DNA of 64,000 bases from Spizellomyces sp. 'palustris' (GCA_006535965.1 QEAR01000015.1:62381-126380), one strand, 5' to 3'. Counted from the first letter of the stretch, positions 45,998 through 57,644 are shown. Notes: generated by a model not told the origin, from the letters alone. Made by a program: numbers and translations.

Positions 45998-47180
45998 CTA
46001 TGAGGGTATCAACAAACTCTCGCGCACAAGAACAAACTTGCCGTTTGTACCGTCTGTTGATACCCCAGGTTGCCTTGATTGTGTTTCATTCTGCGGTATC
46101 TTGGGTCCCAAGGCTGTCAACACACTTGCCACCCAGTTTGCATCTGTCAATGGCGACAGGTCTTCCGTGCCTTTCTTGTGAACCTCCCATGGTGGTGGTT
46201 TTGGTAATTTCTGGAGTTTCTTCATTAGTTACGTTGTCTTGCCACTTTTGTCAATGTACATACCGCGCGAACTTTGCTGTACGGTTCCTCGCGACTGGAA
46301 TACTCTCGTAATAGATGGTTTGTACCAAATTGGTGATAAAAGCGGGTATCATTTATTCGAAACAACACATCGTCAACCCGCAGGAAGAATCGGAGCAGAA
46401 TCAAAAAACATGATGGCATGACTCGCTTGAAAAGCAAACGTTCAGACGTGGGCCAAGGTCATCCAAATGTGTTAAGCAGATGGCGTACCACGCGTAAGCT
46501 AAGAATCGCGGTCCCATTATCTGCCAACTCATCTTCATACAAAATCAGTTCATCATAAAACAGGATGGGATCTGGGCGTTTGAGACGTTCAATATCAATA
46601 AGATCTTCCGACGGATTAAATTCGCTTCCAGTCGACTCAATCGTTCCGGTATAGTCGGTCGTATATGTCCAATCGTAAGGTTTCACAACATCTTTAATCT
46701 TTTCGTGTGCTGCCGCGCTGGAAAACATGTATTTTAGCTGATCAAGATCAGTTTCCTTTCACATTCTCAATGACGGCAGATTGATCTGCTTTCTAACCTC
46801 TTTTGTGACCAATGGTCTGCATAGGCGACTTTTATTCCTTCTGCTGCAGCTGGGGACGCATCTACTCGCTTCAAGGCGTCGATAGCTTTAAAATTGATCT
46901 GCAAGCCGGATTCATGGGATAGTGATAGGTGGTTGTTGCCAAAGAGCATTTCAGGGTTCGGAATAGGGAGCTCTTGGGATGCTCTGTGGGAAATATTATG
47001 GTGCTCTAGTTTAGCTTGTCTGGAAGGGCAAGGAATGACACTTTTGGGATCAAACCTGTCCAACTCGCTAGAGTTATAAATGGGCGCCTTCCGGGTGGTA
47101 ATTGTCCAGCCATTTAATTTTACCCCAGTCTCTTGGCCGTTGGCAATGAACACGGGTTCTGTAGTGGATACTGCCGTCAT
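45998..47180 (-). CDS. TIP41: TOR-signalling regulator TIP41
   Basis: Four exons, 47180-46798, 46717-46489, 46425-46264 and 46210-45998, give 328 aa. The family blocks are present in order: NGWTITTRKAPIYNSSELD, IPNPEMLFGNNHLSLSHESG, FKAIDALKRVD, VAYADHW, VVKPYDWTYTTDYTGT, RPDPILFYDELILYEDELAD with NG, SLRVRVMPSCFLILLRFFLR and VDDVLFRINDTRFYHQF. TIP41/TIPRL binds PP2A-like catalytic subunits and works with Tap42 downstream of TOR. The last exon (KLPKPPPWEVHKKG, then ANWVASVLTALGPKIPQ) adds a tail with a PP2A-associated look. The start at 47180 is the first Met after an in-frame stop. Confidence 0.93.
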
Positions 47181-47284
47181 TGCTGGTGGAGCAAGTGGCA
47201 AGATGACGGTTTTGGCCGTCGCTCAAAGGAACCGACATGATCGCGGACGTCGCGCCACATAAGCCGCAACCCTCGTGAAGCCAA

Positions 47285-47707
47285 TCATTGAATGAACTTG
47301 GTCATTGTACGTAATAGCGATGAAGATACAGTTAACGTTTTGTCTTTTTTGTTTATTTTCCATTGTTCATCGCTTGGCTCATATATGCACCAAAATGACA
47401 CACCGAGATATTTGGTTTTCACATCCACGCAAATATGGGAAAGGCTCTCGCCAGTGGTGAGTTTATAGAGTTTCAATAGAGAGAGCAGTGATGGTTTCAA
47501 CAATCAACACTGGTTTAATACCTCCGTATCTATCTCTATAGCCGAGTGTGCTCCCATCAGGCTGGTCTGATCCGCAAGTATAATCTCAATATCTGCCGTC
47601 AGTGCTTTCGGGAGTATGCTTTGGACATTGGTTTCATAAAGGTAAGAAGTGTGGCATATGTTTCCAATGTTTGGAGAGGCCATCGTTGAGTCGATGACAC
47701 GACTCAT
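47285..47707 (-). CDS. Doubtful small gene upstream of TIP41
   Basis: Two stretches in one frame, 47707-47504 and 47503-47285, are separated by a single stop. A possible 75-base intron (donor GTATTA after ACGGAG, acceptor GGCGAG) would remove the stop and join SAIEIDTE to [11 protein letters not shown]. The result would be about 113 aa with no recognised motif. The donor and acceptor are weak. It may be noncoding leader or promoter sequence of TIP41. Confidence 0.25.
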
Positions 47708-48168
47708 GCCATGTTTTTCATGCGTAGTATCGATAGCTAGCTTATTGCGGAATGGCCCTCAACCGGTTGAGAGGGGTGTTACATCCGATCTATGCCCTAG
47801 CCGACACCACTGTATACATAATGTTGCCGTGGATTTGCAACTTACACCTTGGGGAGACCCGAGCTCTACATTGTGCCCATGCATTCTTAATAGCTGATTA
47901 GGTTTCGGCCCAGAGAGCGATATGGCAAGCGCTCGTCGTGGCTCCTCGCTGTTTACGGTGTGGTTCCAGGACCAACGTCTCCGCGTGAGGTTTGATCGAG
48001 GTCACGTGATTTGCTGACGTTGGTGAAATTGTTTCAGCGAAAGTGTTTTTGGACCGTTTCTTCTTGAAGGGAAAACAAAGGATGACGGTTGGGTTTTCAT
48101 ATTCTCATATTCTTTTGCATTCATTCTGGTAATTTGCACATCCACAACGAGTCTGTTGACTTTCTTCA
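47708..48168. other. Intergenic region upstream of surface-protein gene
   Basis: About 460 bases. A TCACGTGA-type motif sits at 48002-48009, 160 bases before the next start codon. Nothing else was recognised. Confidence 0.4.
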
Positions 48169-49253
48169 ATGGCCCAAGCACCAGCCCCGTTTCCGCCATG
48201 CTTTTCGGACAAGGACTGTGTCGTTACTGGTGGCCTAGCTCCGAAATGCGTTATCAATGGCCCGGCCGGCGTGTGTTCTCCAAAAAAGTCTAGCACAACA
48301 AATACGCCAACTGCAACACCAAAAGCGAACCAGGCGGGCAATAAGACTATTGGGGGTATGTCCATACCAATGGTAAGCACAAGGAATGAACAATTGTCCA
48401 AGGGTTTGTTACTAATACAGCTTTTCGAAATCTGCCTCAGATTATTGGAGTGGCAGCAGGCGGCGCTGTTTTGCTAGCGATCCTGGTTGGATTTCTGATT
48501 ATACGGAAAAGGCGGGCACGAAGGGCTGCAAAAAATAACGATCGAACGAACACAAAAGATATTGAACAAGACGATGCGCCAACTTTCATCAAAGCACATG
48601 CAGCCCGCTCAAAGCGTAAGACTGCACAAGAGGCGTTCAATAATCCGACTCTGGTACCTGTGGAAATGTCCTCTTCTCCATTTACGCCTGAACGTATTCC
48701 CCCGCCTCCTCATGCCACCGTGACGCCACCGTCAATCCACCCATCAAGGACTAGCATGGCAAGTTCTCGGAGTGCGAGAACGGTTTATGTTCATCCACTA
48801 GCACCACCGCCAGCGGCGCTACAGGACGTGCCTTCCCACGACACACTTCTTATGCACGCAGCAAATAACCCTTACCCGATCTATCAACCCATGCCATTAG
48901 GGCCCACGAACCCTCACGGCCTTGGCTTCTACTTTACCGCCTTTGACACGACCTACGCCGGTACACTGGACACCACCACGGGGCAGTTTAGGTTCAATGA
49001 CCAACACCAATGCGATGATTACTACTACAAGTTGAATGCCGTGCCATATTATATGGAACCCAGACCAAGTATGAGTGGAAGCGGAAGTGATTACGGGCGG
49101 GAGGGTTCTACAACCTTTTCCGCCTCTGGGGATACGGCAGTGGATTCTGAAAGACAGAGTCCACATATGGAAGCAGCGTACAGACCAAGTTTAGACGGCG
49201 GAAGACCCACTTCCGTGTGCGTTGATGCAGGATTTAGGCCACGGGGGATGTGA
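48169..49253 (+). CDS. Single-pass membrane protein with small Cys-rich ectodomain
   Basis: Two exons, 48169-48372 and 48441-49253, give 338 aa. The first 36 residues hold four Cys (PCFSDKDCVV, PKCVINGPAGVC), then a Thr/Ser/Pro stalk and one membrane helix (IIGVAAGGAVLLAILVGFLI) stopped by IRKRRARRAAK. The remaining 230 residues are cytosolic, Pro/Ser-rich and disordered, with a folded-looking piece (GLGFYFTAFDTTYAGTLDTT). The basic stop-transfer puts the N-terminus outside. No cleavable signal peptide is visible, so either the helix serves as a reverse anchor or a short 5' exon is missing. I do not recognise the family; fungal wall-stress sensors have a similar layout. Confidence 0.6.
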
Positions 49254-49592
49254 GCAGGTTTCGCAACGACCCAATGGCGATGATTATACTGATACCGCCC
49301 GATTGATGGGATTTGAGCATTTGTGGGACACTGTACATTGAGGGAATTAGTGAATATATATTATGATTTTTTTTAAAACTATTGTTGGTAAAAAGAGCAA
49401 GAATGATGAGAAGAGCGATTAGGTAATCAGCAACTGAAACCGCGAAGGACTTTGGATCTTCCATTGGCCAGCATTCCGTTGGCCGAAAATAAGATTACCA
49501 CAATATACTTGTATATACCACCATTCTTGTATCTTTAGTTTATTGCTCCTCACAAGTTTAAGAGTTTTGGTTGGGTTACCGTTCTTACTACC
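49254..49592. other. Intergenic surface-protein gene to SEC6
   Basis: About 340 bases with an A/T-rich 3' end near 49350 (tatattatgattttttttaa) and then the SEC6 promoter. No other feature. Confidence 0.4.
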
Positions 49593-51887
49593 ATGACCGC
49601 CGCTGTACCTTATACCGACATCAATGCCAATCTCGCTTCCGACTTCGTTGCGGACGCCACAGAAACCGCTGTGTTTCGTCTAGCCGATATCCTAAGACAC
49701 CCCGACGACTTGACAAACAAGCTTGTGTCTGTACGTAAACGCTTCGCCCTTGAGCGCGCAACAATTGACGCGCAACTGAAAACCGCGGTGGAGAGTCAAC
49801 TGGATGATGCGCAACGAGGACTAGATACCCTAAGCTCTTCAAAAGATGAAACGGAGCGCATAAAAACCAATCTCTCCAACATTGATCAACTGTGTGCCGC
49901 TGCTCAGAACACCATTCGGAATTATGGGCGGATAAAAAGGATTTCGCGAACCCATCAGAACTTTGTCGCGACAAAGCAGATGGTCGAACAATTCCAGCAG
50001 CTAAACAGTCAAGTGGCACGAATACGAGGTCTACTTGAGGAGGATTCGAAGGAGCTTCTAGGACCTGCTCCTAATCTTCTTCTCATCCACTACAAGTTGC
50101 AGCAGCTTGAGACTTTTCGAAATAGTACACTTGCCAAGGCACGACGGTCTCCTCCCGATGTTCTGAATACTCTTCACGAATACTTTCATAAGGTGGACCA
50201 ACTTGAACAAGAATTCGAAGAATACTTGTTTCGTCTAGCCCGACGGACTGTTGATCTGATAAAGGGCGGATACGCATCGACGGTTGTGAGGATGGTAAAG
50301 ATAATAGAAACGGAAGAACGGGCTGATGAAATTGCATCCGTGCAGGAGGTTGTCTCCCCATCCTCCATAAACTCGGATGATCATGTCTCCGATGTAGATC
50401 CGTCACAACCTCGGCCAATCAAGTCCTATCGCATCAAATTCTTCGATGCCCTACGTGATGGAATCGTTGAGGAGATAACTAGGATGTATTCCAAAAACAA
50501 GGATGATCTGTCAAGTTTGTTGGCAGATTTTGACTCTGTAGTGGATAACCTCATTCTCGTCCATGATGAGGTCGTCCCACGTTTCCCGGAACGATATAAC
50601 ATCTTCCATTTCTATGTTTTGGAATATCACCGAGCGATATATGATACCGTCAACAAGATAACGTCCTCGGCGATTGATGCTGGGGATATCCTTATGCTTT
50701 TGCGGTGGGTGCGGGATTACTATTCGTCTATGTCTTCACGTCTAGACGTCAGCGAAGAACTTCTCGAGCCGCGTTTACTGGATGGAAAGGAAGATCAACT
50801 AACAGGAGACTACGTGAAGCTTGTTCGCTCGAAGCTTGCAGAGTGGCTTTCTAACATCCTTCGTACGGAAACTGTGGACTTTCTGGAACGGCGACATTCA
50901 CCCGAGACGGATGGATCAGGGAATTACCTTCTTACGGGCTCTGTCATTGTATTCCAGATGTTTAATCAGCAAGTTGATGTTGTGTCCTCCTCGTCTCGTG
51001 GGCAGCTACTCTTTGATGTTGTTCATGAGTGTTGCGTAACTCTTGACGAATTTCATAAAGCCTGGACGCGAATTCTAGACACTGAATATCAAAAGTTTCT
51101 TGATAAATCACCCGACCTGGCAGAAGGACTGCCTGACTATATTGTGGCACTGGCCAATGACTGCCTTCGGAGTAGCGAGTTCTCGGAATCGTTACTGGAA
51201 CGGACGGAACCTCTGATTGATGGGTCGTTTCGACCGCAGCTGTCGCAAAAGATCAAGGATGCCACAGACGGGTTCATGAAAGTATCGCGGCGGGCATCGC
51301 AGATTCTTGTTGAGATTGTAATAGCTGATCTTCGTCCTGCTGTTAATCTCCTACACTGCCAACCACAATGGTACGACCAAGATTTGATGCGTCTCGTCAT
51401 CGGCACTCTAGAGGACTACTGCGAAGATTTTCACGTAACGATGGCGGAGCTCCTCTTCAACCGCTTCACAACTGAACTCATGGATCGAATGGTTGGCTGC
51501 TACATTGAATCTCTCCGGAACAAAAATGTCAAGTTCCGCATGCCCATGGCCACCGAGAAGATGCGAGGAGAGCTGACACAAGTCATTGATTTTTTCACCC
51601 GTTACAAAACAGCGAAGCGTGTCAGAACGGCGTTTGAAGTCATGGAGAAGATCATTGGCTTTGTGGAAAGTTCACCCAAGATGGCTTTTCTGGACTTTTA
51701 TTCCTTATGGAAAGCGTACCCCGACTGTCCAATTGAATTCTTTGAGTGGTTGCTCAGTAAAAGGGATGATTTGGATAAGACACAGGTTAGAGAGGTGATG
51801 GAGGCGTGTAGAAGCAAGGCGCAGGAAGAAAGGCCTGAGCAAGTACAAGTGCAGCCTACAATATTTAGCAAGCTGAAAGTAAAATGA
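49593..51887 (+). CDS. SEC6: Exocyst subunit Sec6
   Basis: A single exon of 764 aa, the normal length for Sec6/EXOC3. The N-terminal coiled coil (LADILRHPDDLTNKLVSVRK, then FALERATIDAQLKTAVESQL, IDQLCAAAQNTIRNYGRI) is followed by four helical bundles with ELLGPAPNLLLIHYKLQQLE, LEQEFEEYLFRLARRTVDLI, YFHKVDQLE, FPERYNIFHFYVLEYHRAIY and the C-terminal MRGELTQVIDFFTRYKTAKR. Exocyst tethers secretory vesicles to the plasma membrane for polarised growth; Sec6 contacts the SNARE Sec9. The gene is intronless, unusual here. Its C-terminus ends in a short hydrophilic tail with FSKLKVK. Confidence 0.96.
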   Translation: MTAAVPYTDINANLASDFVADATETAVFRLADILRHPDDLTNKLVSVRKRFALERATIDAQLKTAVESQLDDAQRGLDTLSSSKDETERIKTNLSNIDQLCAAAQNTIRNYGRIKRISRTHQNFVATKQMVEQFQQLNSQVARIRGLLEEDSKELLGPAPNLLLIHYKLQQLETFRNSTLAKARRSPPDVLNTLHEYFHKVDQLEQEFEEYLFRLARRTVDLIKGGYASTVVRMVKIIETEERADEIASVQEVVSPSSINSDDHVSDVDPSQPRPIKSYRIKFFDALRDGIVEEITRMYSKNKDDLSSLLADFDSVVDNLILVHDEVVPRFPERYNIFHFYVLEYHRAIYDTVNKITSSAIDAGDILMLLRWVRDYYSSMSSRLDVSEELLEPRLLDGKEDQLTGDYVKLVRSKLAEWLSNILRTETVDFLERRHSPETDGSGNYLLTGSVIVFQMFNQQVDVVSSSSRGQLLFDVVHECCVTLDEFHKAWTRILDTEYQKFLDKSPDLAEGLPDYIVALANDCLRSSEFSESLLERTEPLIDGSFRPQLSQKIKDATDGFMKVSRRASQILVEIVIADLRPAVNLLHCQPQWYDQDLMRLVIGTLEDYCEDFHVTMAELLFNRFTTELMDRMVGCYIESLRNKNVKFRMPMATEKMRGELTQVIDFFTRYKTAKRVRTAFEVMEKIIGFVESSPKMAFLDFYSLWKAYPDCPIEFFEWLLSKRDDLDKTQVREVMEACRSKAQEERPEQVQVQPTIFSKLKVK

Positions 51888-52054
51888 TCATCTTATGCCT
51901 TAAAACATGACATATTTGCATGATCCCAGCTTTTAAGCACCACGCGCCACCGTAGGCGAAAGTGTTTAGCGCACGTCCTCGGGAGACGAACATGCAACTG
52001 TATTCATTGTATTATAACTATACTCCCACTCTACTCCTACATCTAACGGCAATC

Positions 52055-55000
52055 TTAAACGTTTCCAGACGTCATTGCCCTGGTCGAGATTGGCCCTTTC
52101 AGTGAGTCTATGCCAAGCGACTTCCGACTGCAACGGATACTCTTGAAATGAGCCACCCATTCGTCAAGACTCTCCGCCGTAGAGGTCTGCAATTCCCACA
52201 CCAAGTTATTGCTCAGTTGGATCAAAAGACAATAACCTGACTCGGGCGACTTGGTGATGTTGAGAATTTTGATATCTTCTACTTGTATGGTTGTGCCTTT
52301 GTAGTCAGATGCCTCTTCGAGAGGAATCTCTGCAACAACGCTTCGGTTGGGTACGAGGATGATGGAACGCCGAACCCATCTACTAACACCAATCAACAAC
52401 TTGGACCTGGCAATACGGACGTCAGCACGTCCTTCGATCACGTCCAACTTATCCAACTTGCTAAATGAGTTGCTTCCGATCTTTTCGGAACTCGATTCGG
52501 ATGCCGAATTCACTGGTCCATTTGTGGTGGGGGTGTCATCCCTATTCACTGCGTGCCCGAAGAGAAGTAGAGTCCTCACTTTTGGGAGGAAAAAGATTCC
52601 ATAAACGAGAGATGTTATGACGAGAATACCCACAGGAATCACCAAGGGGTTTCCGGTTGTCTGGGCGATGATCTGAAGCACAGTACCATGTATCAATATG
52701 GGAATAGTAGTTGCTCAACCAAAGCAATGTACCTACCGGAATGATCACAACAAAGGTCACCTAAAATGTCATGTAGATGTTAGAGCAGAATCGATTTGAT
52801 TTCAAAAGCGGGACACACTCACTATATTGTACATAGCAAGGCCGATAAGCTTCGACTCGTTGTAGCGCGCCGCCACATTGCGGATCTAGGAGAATGTATA
52901 AATGAAGGCTCACCCATCCACATCATTTTGGGGACTCACCGAGTACGCAAGGAGTGTAGTCGCAACGAGAAGGAGGGCATTGAAGATGAGAACCACAGCG
53001 CTAAGTATATCACGGGTAGTTGTACCGCCCATCGAGCATTCCCAGTACCGAGTCGTTGTATTGACGGACAAGATATTCGGCTTTGGAGGAGCAACATTGA
53101 GCCAGATTGCGAGAAGTAGCTGATGGATACACAGGCGTTAGCAATGGACTCCAATTAGCGTTCTCTGGACCGTGGCGTACCCCTTCAATTACAACGATTC
53201 CAAGAGTAATACGCAACGTCTTGATGTCAGTTATTTTCCCAATCCGGATGCGGGCGGCAAATATAGTCCGAATGCGCCAAGTCTTTGCGAGAATACTGCC
53301 GTTTACGATGCCTACGAGCAGATGAAAAAGGCAGTTGAGTATCAAAACTGCTCATTTTTAGAAAGACAATAATAGAGCATCTCTACCAAATGACAAGACT
53401 AGTGGAATTGGAATCATTTTGCAGGCGGTCTCGTCTTTGGCTTTAATGTAAAGGAAGACAGTAGAGTAACTCATCATGAGGCCAAACAGGATCTACAGGT
53501 CCAGGAATGAGTATAAAAGGAGAACGTTATGTTGTTGATATCAAATTACGGGCGGTTTTCTTGACATACCAATTCCAAGAAGATCAAAGACGAGCTTCTT
53601 ACGACCGGATGATTGCGATAGCCGAAGAAGAGAATGGCGGTGATTAAGGTTATTCCCATTAGAAAAGAAGTGAATGCAACGAGGACGTTTCCAGCGGTAG
53701 TCAAATATTCGATCGTGTCCGCTGGCAGAGTTATACCCAAGACCAGGTGTAACTGGACAAACAACGTAGCAAGCGCACTGGATGCCGATACTTGATCGGA
53801 AAGGATGTTGCTGACGGTAACGAATACATCTGAGGATACTTTATCGTAGGAAGATCCCGAAACTGCTGTTGGTCGCGACACGGTGGTGACGGCTTTCAGG
53901 GCGTTACACCATACAGAGAAGTTACCGGTGCAAAATGTAGAGTCTGCGTACAGTGCTGGGTGTGTTGGCCAGTAGGGGCTAATCGAGTTGAGGAGAGGCT
54001 GTTAAATGTGCTTCCGAATTGTTTCTACATATATTATCGAACCAACCTGTACTGCAGGGCTCTATCGCGTTGATATTGGTACGATGTCAGGAAACTTAAG
54101 GCAATAACGGCCGCCTCTGGATTTGTGGTGAACTTGTTCACCCCAACCTGCCATCCTCCCAGTGTGGCTGCTGTCTGTCCTTCACTGCATCCTGGGAGTG
54201 GAGCTCTGATTGGGTGAAGAGGTTAATTTGGCTCGCAATCGCAAGATGCAGCAATCAGACACTTACACGCCGACATTGCCGCCCGCCTCTAGTTGTCCGT
54301 TCATGGGTCCCTCCCGAAAATCGTTGTAAGCGTCCCTTGAATGCAAACTGTCAGTTCCAGTTTCTTTTTCGATCCGTGTACACTGAGTAGCTACCAAAAG
54401 CGCATAAACACCGCTTGGCCACTGAAGAACTTCTTCGTTGTATCAGCTGTAGAAAAAACCATTCGACCATTGTCAGACCAACAACTGAAGTCGGGGTCTT
54501 CCAAAGGGAAACAAACCTTCACGATACATGAGCACATCTGGGATCGTGATTTGACTCTGGGATATCCAATTTTTAACCCGTGTGAGCATAGTAGCAGCCG
54601 AGGGGTGGTTGATGGACACTGTTCCGTCAGCCTCAATAATACTGCCACCTCCACAACTAGCAATAAATTCTACTGCGTTGCATGTAAGACCTTCGTACTC
54701 TATTCAAAGTGGTCGAGTGCAGATGAGAATCTGAGTTTAGAACTGGCCAAATGCTGACTCGCTTACGGGCGAATTGACCGACCCATCCTGTCAATGAGGA
54801 GTTATTCTCGTTAGCAAGGATCACTTTGGCCATATGTTCCATTTCATCCCACGTCCTGTTCACGGGTGAGATTGGTGTCAGCTTTTTGCTTGTTTTCGAT
54901 TCTGACGAATAGGAATCAATTACTTGGGAGGACTAGTAAAGTTTGCTATAAGGTATGAAGTAAGAACCACAAGCTCAATAAGAAGATCGCTTGACGTCTT

Positions 55001-55738
55001 TTACCTCGAGCTAGCATATCCTTGCGGTAGTACATGAGACCCAGATTCTGAACAGAACCTGATTTAGTTTACCAATGCATCATAACTCGGGCTGTAGCAG
55101 AGGATGTACCATGTAGGAAGGCAAACTGCAAACCAAGGATGGCGTAAGATGACTGTACAGGATACACATACCCAGCCCTAATAATGGTCTTACCCTACAA
55201 GACGTCCATCCACCACATCACTAACCAAAATGTTCTTATCTTGGGTTGCAACATTGCTCACAATGCTCGGATATGGGCTACTGAATTCGCCTTTTTGAGA
55301 ATATTTTCCAAGATCCAGTAAATAAGGCTCCAATACGGCAGTATAGGCAATATCAAAATTGTATAGATCATAATTGCCGCTTTTGATTCGTCCGAGCGTT
55401 TTCATGACACCCAAGTATCTAGGAAGGAATATCAGAAGACCATGGTTATATTTGTGATCAAGATGCTACCTACTCAGCTGTGTCGCTACTGGCCGCCTCA
55501 TAAATTTCAATTGTTATGCCGGATGTCGCACTCCAGGCTGCGTAATACTGGTCAATCCATGCTTTCATGGAGTCTTCTTGCTTCTGCGTTAAGATCTTGA
55601 CGACCGTTGCATCTAAGGAATATCCAAGATTAACCCTCTTCCACTTCCGATGCAGAGTGCACACAGATTCATACTGGCGCCATGACAGAGAAAAAAGATA
55701 GACAGCGCCAGAAGCACCAAAGGTCCAAAAGGTGGCAT
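52055..55738 (-). CDS. Class C type 7TM receptor with bacterial-type solute-binding ectodomain and PH-like tail
   Basis: Sixteen exons join in phase: 55664-55474, 55418-55194, 55125-55110, 55047-55005, 54901-54767, 54699-54517, 54446-54395, 54335-54267, 54205-54043, 53998-53570, 53492-53387, 53311-53181, 53119-52940, 52885-52823, 52760-52737, 52672-52055; at least 875 aa. The first ~450 residues are a family 1 extracellular solute-binding domain (LEPYLLDLGKYS, DGRLVGLPSYM, NLGLMYYRKDMLA, NRTWDEMEHMA, QAVFMRFW, ATLGGWQVGVNKF). Seven helices follow (GNVLVAFTSFLMGITLITA; ILFGLMMSYSTVFLYIK; LVLSFGIVNGSILAKTWRIR; ITLGIVVIEG; ILSAVVLIFNALLLVATTLL; NIVTFVVIIP; IPVGILVITSLVYGIFF), with class C marks. 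The tail resembles a PH domain (WVRRSIILVPNRSVVAEIPL, ESLDEWVAHFKSI). The signal-peptide exon at 55738-55665 (MPPFGPLVLLALSIFFLC) is not joined with certainty. Confidence 0.85.
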
Positions 55739-56710
55739 ATTAGAAAGGTATCAAAAGAAAAATCTATCAGATGGGGTAAGTCTCTCACTTTCGGCAGGTC
55801 CCAGTTATAAGGATTGGCGAAATTCGATTCAATTTCTCGTGCGCAACAAATATATGAAGCCCTGATGGACGGAGTTTTTTTGACAGGTTTATTCTTCTGG
55901 ATGTTACTGTGTGTTCCAGTTTGTTGATGTTTTTATTTTTTTTAGCTCAGCGGCGAGGTTCCGACTGTCGCTGAATATGTACCGCGCGCTCTTTCAGTTA
56001 GAATGTTGGGTCCGCTGGCTCCATCTCAGCGACTCAATACTTTATACCTCCGAACCAGACACATATCCTTGTCTGTGGCTGCATGTGCGCACCTGAGATC
56101 CCATGAATTCCTGATCACTATGACATATAAGTGTATTAAAGTTAAACTAGAACTAAAAAGCGCATGACCAAAAAAGTGCATCCATATGTCCCTTCAGGCA
56201 CTGACGGGTGTTTTATTCGAACAGTTGTTTTCTTTCATGTTTCTGAATTTCACTTGGTCTTGATGCAACATTAACCAGCGATGAGGACAGCTTTCCAATT
56301 CTTTAGGTTTGTTTGTGCTGTTTACGCGGGACAATAATTCTATTAATGGAGGAGGCGAAAAAGTGTGGATATACTGCCATCACAACCAATAAGTTGGCGG
56401 GAATCGGACGGGCAGAGAGTGTACCTTCCAGAAACCTTGGGAGACTATCCCTTCTCTGCTTTGGCCAGTCAATAGCCCGGTGGAACATATGCTGGTCAAT
56501 GGAAATGTCATATGCAGTCACCAGATACGTTATCATCACGTCACTCGAGCATCTTCAATATTTATAAACCATCGAGAAACTTAAGCTTCTCCTCTGGCCG
56601 ACATCGAGCGAGGCAATCACGCTACAGGCTTGGTACCGGAGACCAATCCTTTGGGACGGGAGAACAACAGGTCATTTTTGGTTCATGGCGTGTCAAAGAA
56701 CAATATGTTT
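55739..56710. other. Intergenic region between ATP4 and the receptor gene
   Basis: About 970 bases between two minus-strand genes. The part next to 55738 is the receptor promoter. Open frames of 60-90 codons on both strands near 56300-56780 have no recognisable content. I see nothing else. Confidence 0.4.
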
Positions 56711-57644
56711 TCAGGGCTTACGTTCCAGCTGCCCTAGGGATTCCCGGAGGACCTCTTTTTGCTAATAGCAAACGGACAAAATGATCAATATTGGAACGTG
56801 CTAGCTGTGCATATTAGTAGCTACTTGTCAGCATACCATTTTGTCCTCGGCCAAAATCTCTCTAACGCGAGAAATGATCGTGGATGTCAACTGTTTTTGT
56901 AAGCGTTCCCGAACGTCAACTTCATGGCGAACCCAGGCATCGAGGACTCCCTTCACTTGACGGTAGAGGGCGACTTTTTGCTGCAATTCGTAAGCTTGGT
57001 CCACCAGGACGACCATTTCCTGATATCAATGAAATTTATGGCATTCTCTCATCTGTGGCAGAATGCTTGACCCTAACCTTTGACATGTCAAATAGGGCGT
57101 CCGTAACATTGACGATATCAGACATTTTTGATATATGCTTAACGCGCTCCTGGACAACTGCTTTGTGGTCTGCACGCGCTGACTCGAGTACATTTTTGAT
57201 AGTCTACGTTAATATGAAAATAGGTACAATAAATAGTGGTGCTCTGTTCAGTCGCATGACAAGCATACGTACAGCCTTTTTCTCCTTAAAATATTCCAAT
57301 GCGCCTTCCTTGCCGCCCCGATACCACAACCAATATGCGCCGAAAATGCAAACCATCTCAAATACTTCGGCGTCAATTATGTAGATTTCCTTGGAAATTA
57401 AATAGGTAGCCGCCGAAGCTGCCACAAGAACCGAGCTAGACTTTGCGGCCAAGTTATCACCGGGGAAAAGCTCGATTAAGGATCTGGCTTCTAATTTAGG
57501 GTCAGGATGTTCTGTCCCGACCGTATGCGTGTGCTGTAGACGACATGGTAGACGTATGGCTGTAGCGAGTTGAGGAATCCTAGCAGCTGCAGTATTCCTT
57601 GACAGCTGCATTGCGCTCCTAGTGAAAAACGACCGGAGGGCCAT
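56711..57644 (-). CDS. ATP4: Mitochondrial ATP synthase subunit b (Atp4)
   Basis: Four exons, 57644-57273, 57203-57078, 57019-56837 and 56761-56711, give 243 aa, the size of yeast Atp4. A mitochondrial targeting sequence (MALRSFFTRSAMQLSRNTAA) leads to the mature part, with two membrane helices around SSVLVAASAATYLISKEIYI and AEVFEMVCIFGAYWLWYRG. A long charged helix then forms the peripheral stalk (YFKEKKATIKNVLESARADH, VVLVDQAYELQQKVALYRQV, LDAWVRHE). The last exon adds QKEVLRESLGQLERKP. Subunit b ties the membrane ring part to the F1 head. Divergent from HOS2 with about 307 bases and a CACGTGA between them. Confidence 0.95.

Noticed and set aside
56303-56784. Open frames of 78-90 codons on both strands between ATP4 and the receptor
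   Set aside because: They overlap one another, have no motif, and one runs into the last exon of ATP4.
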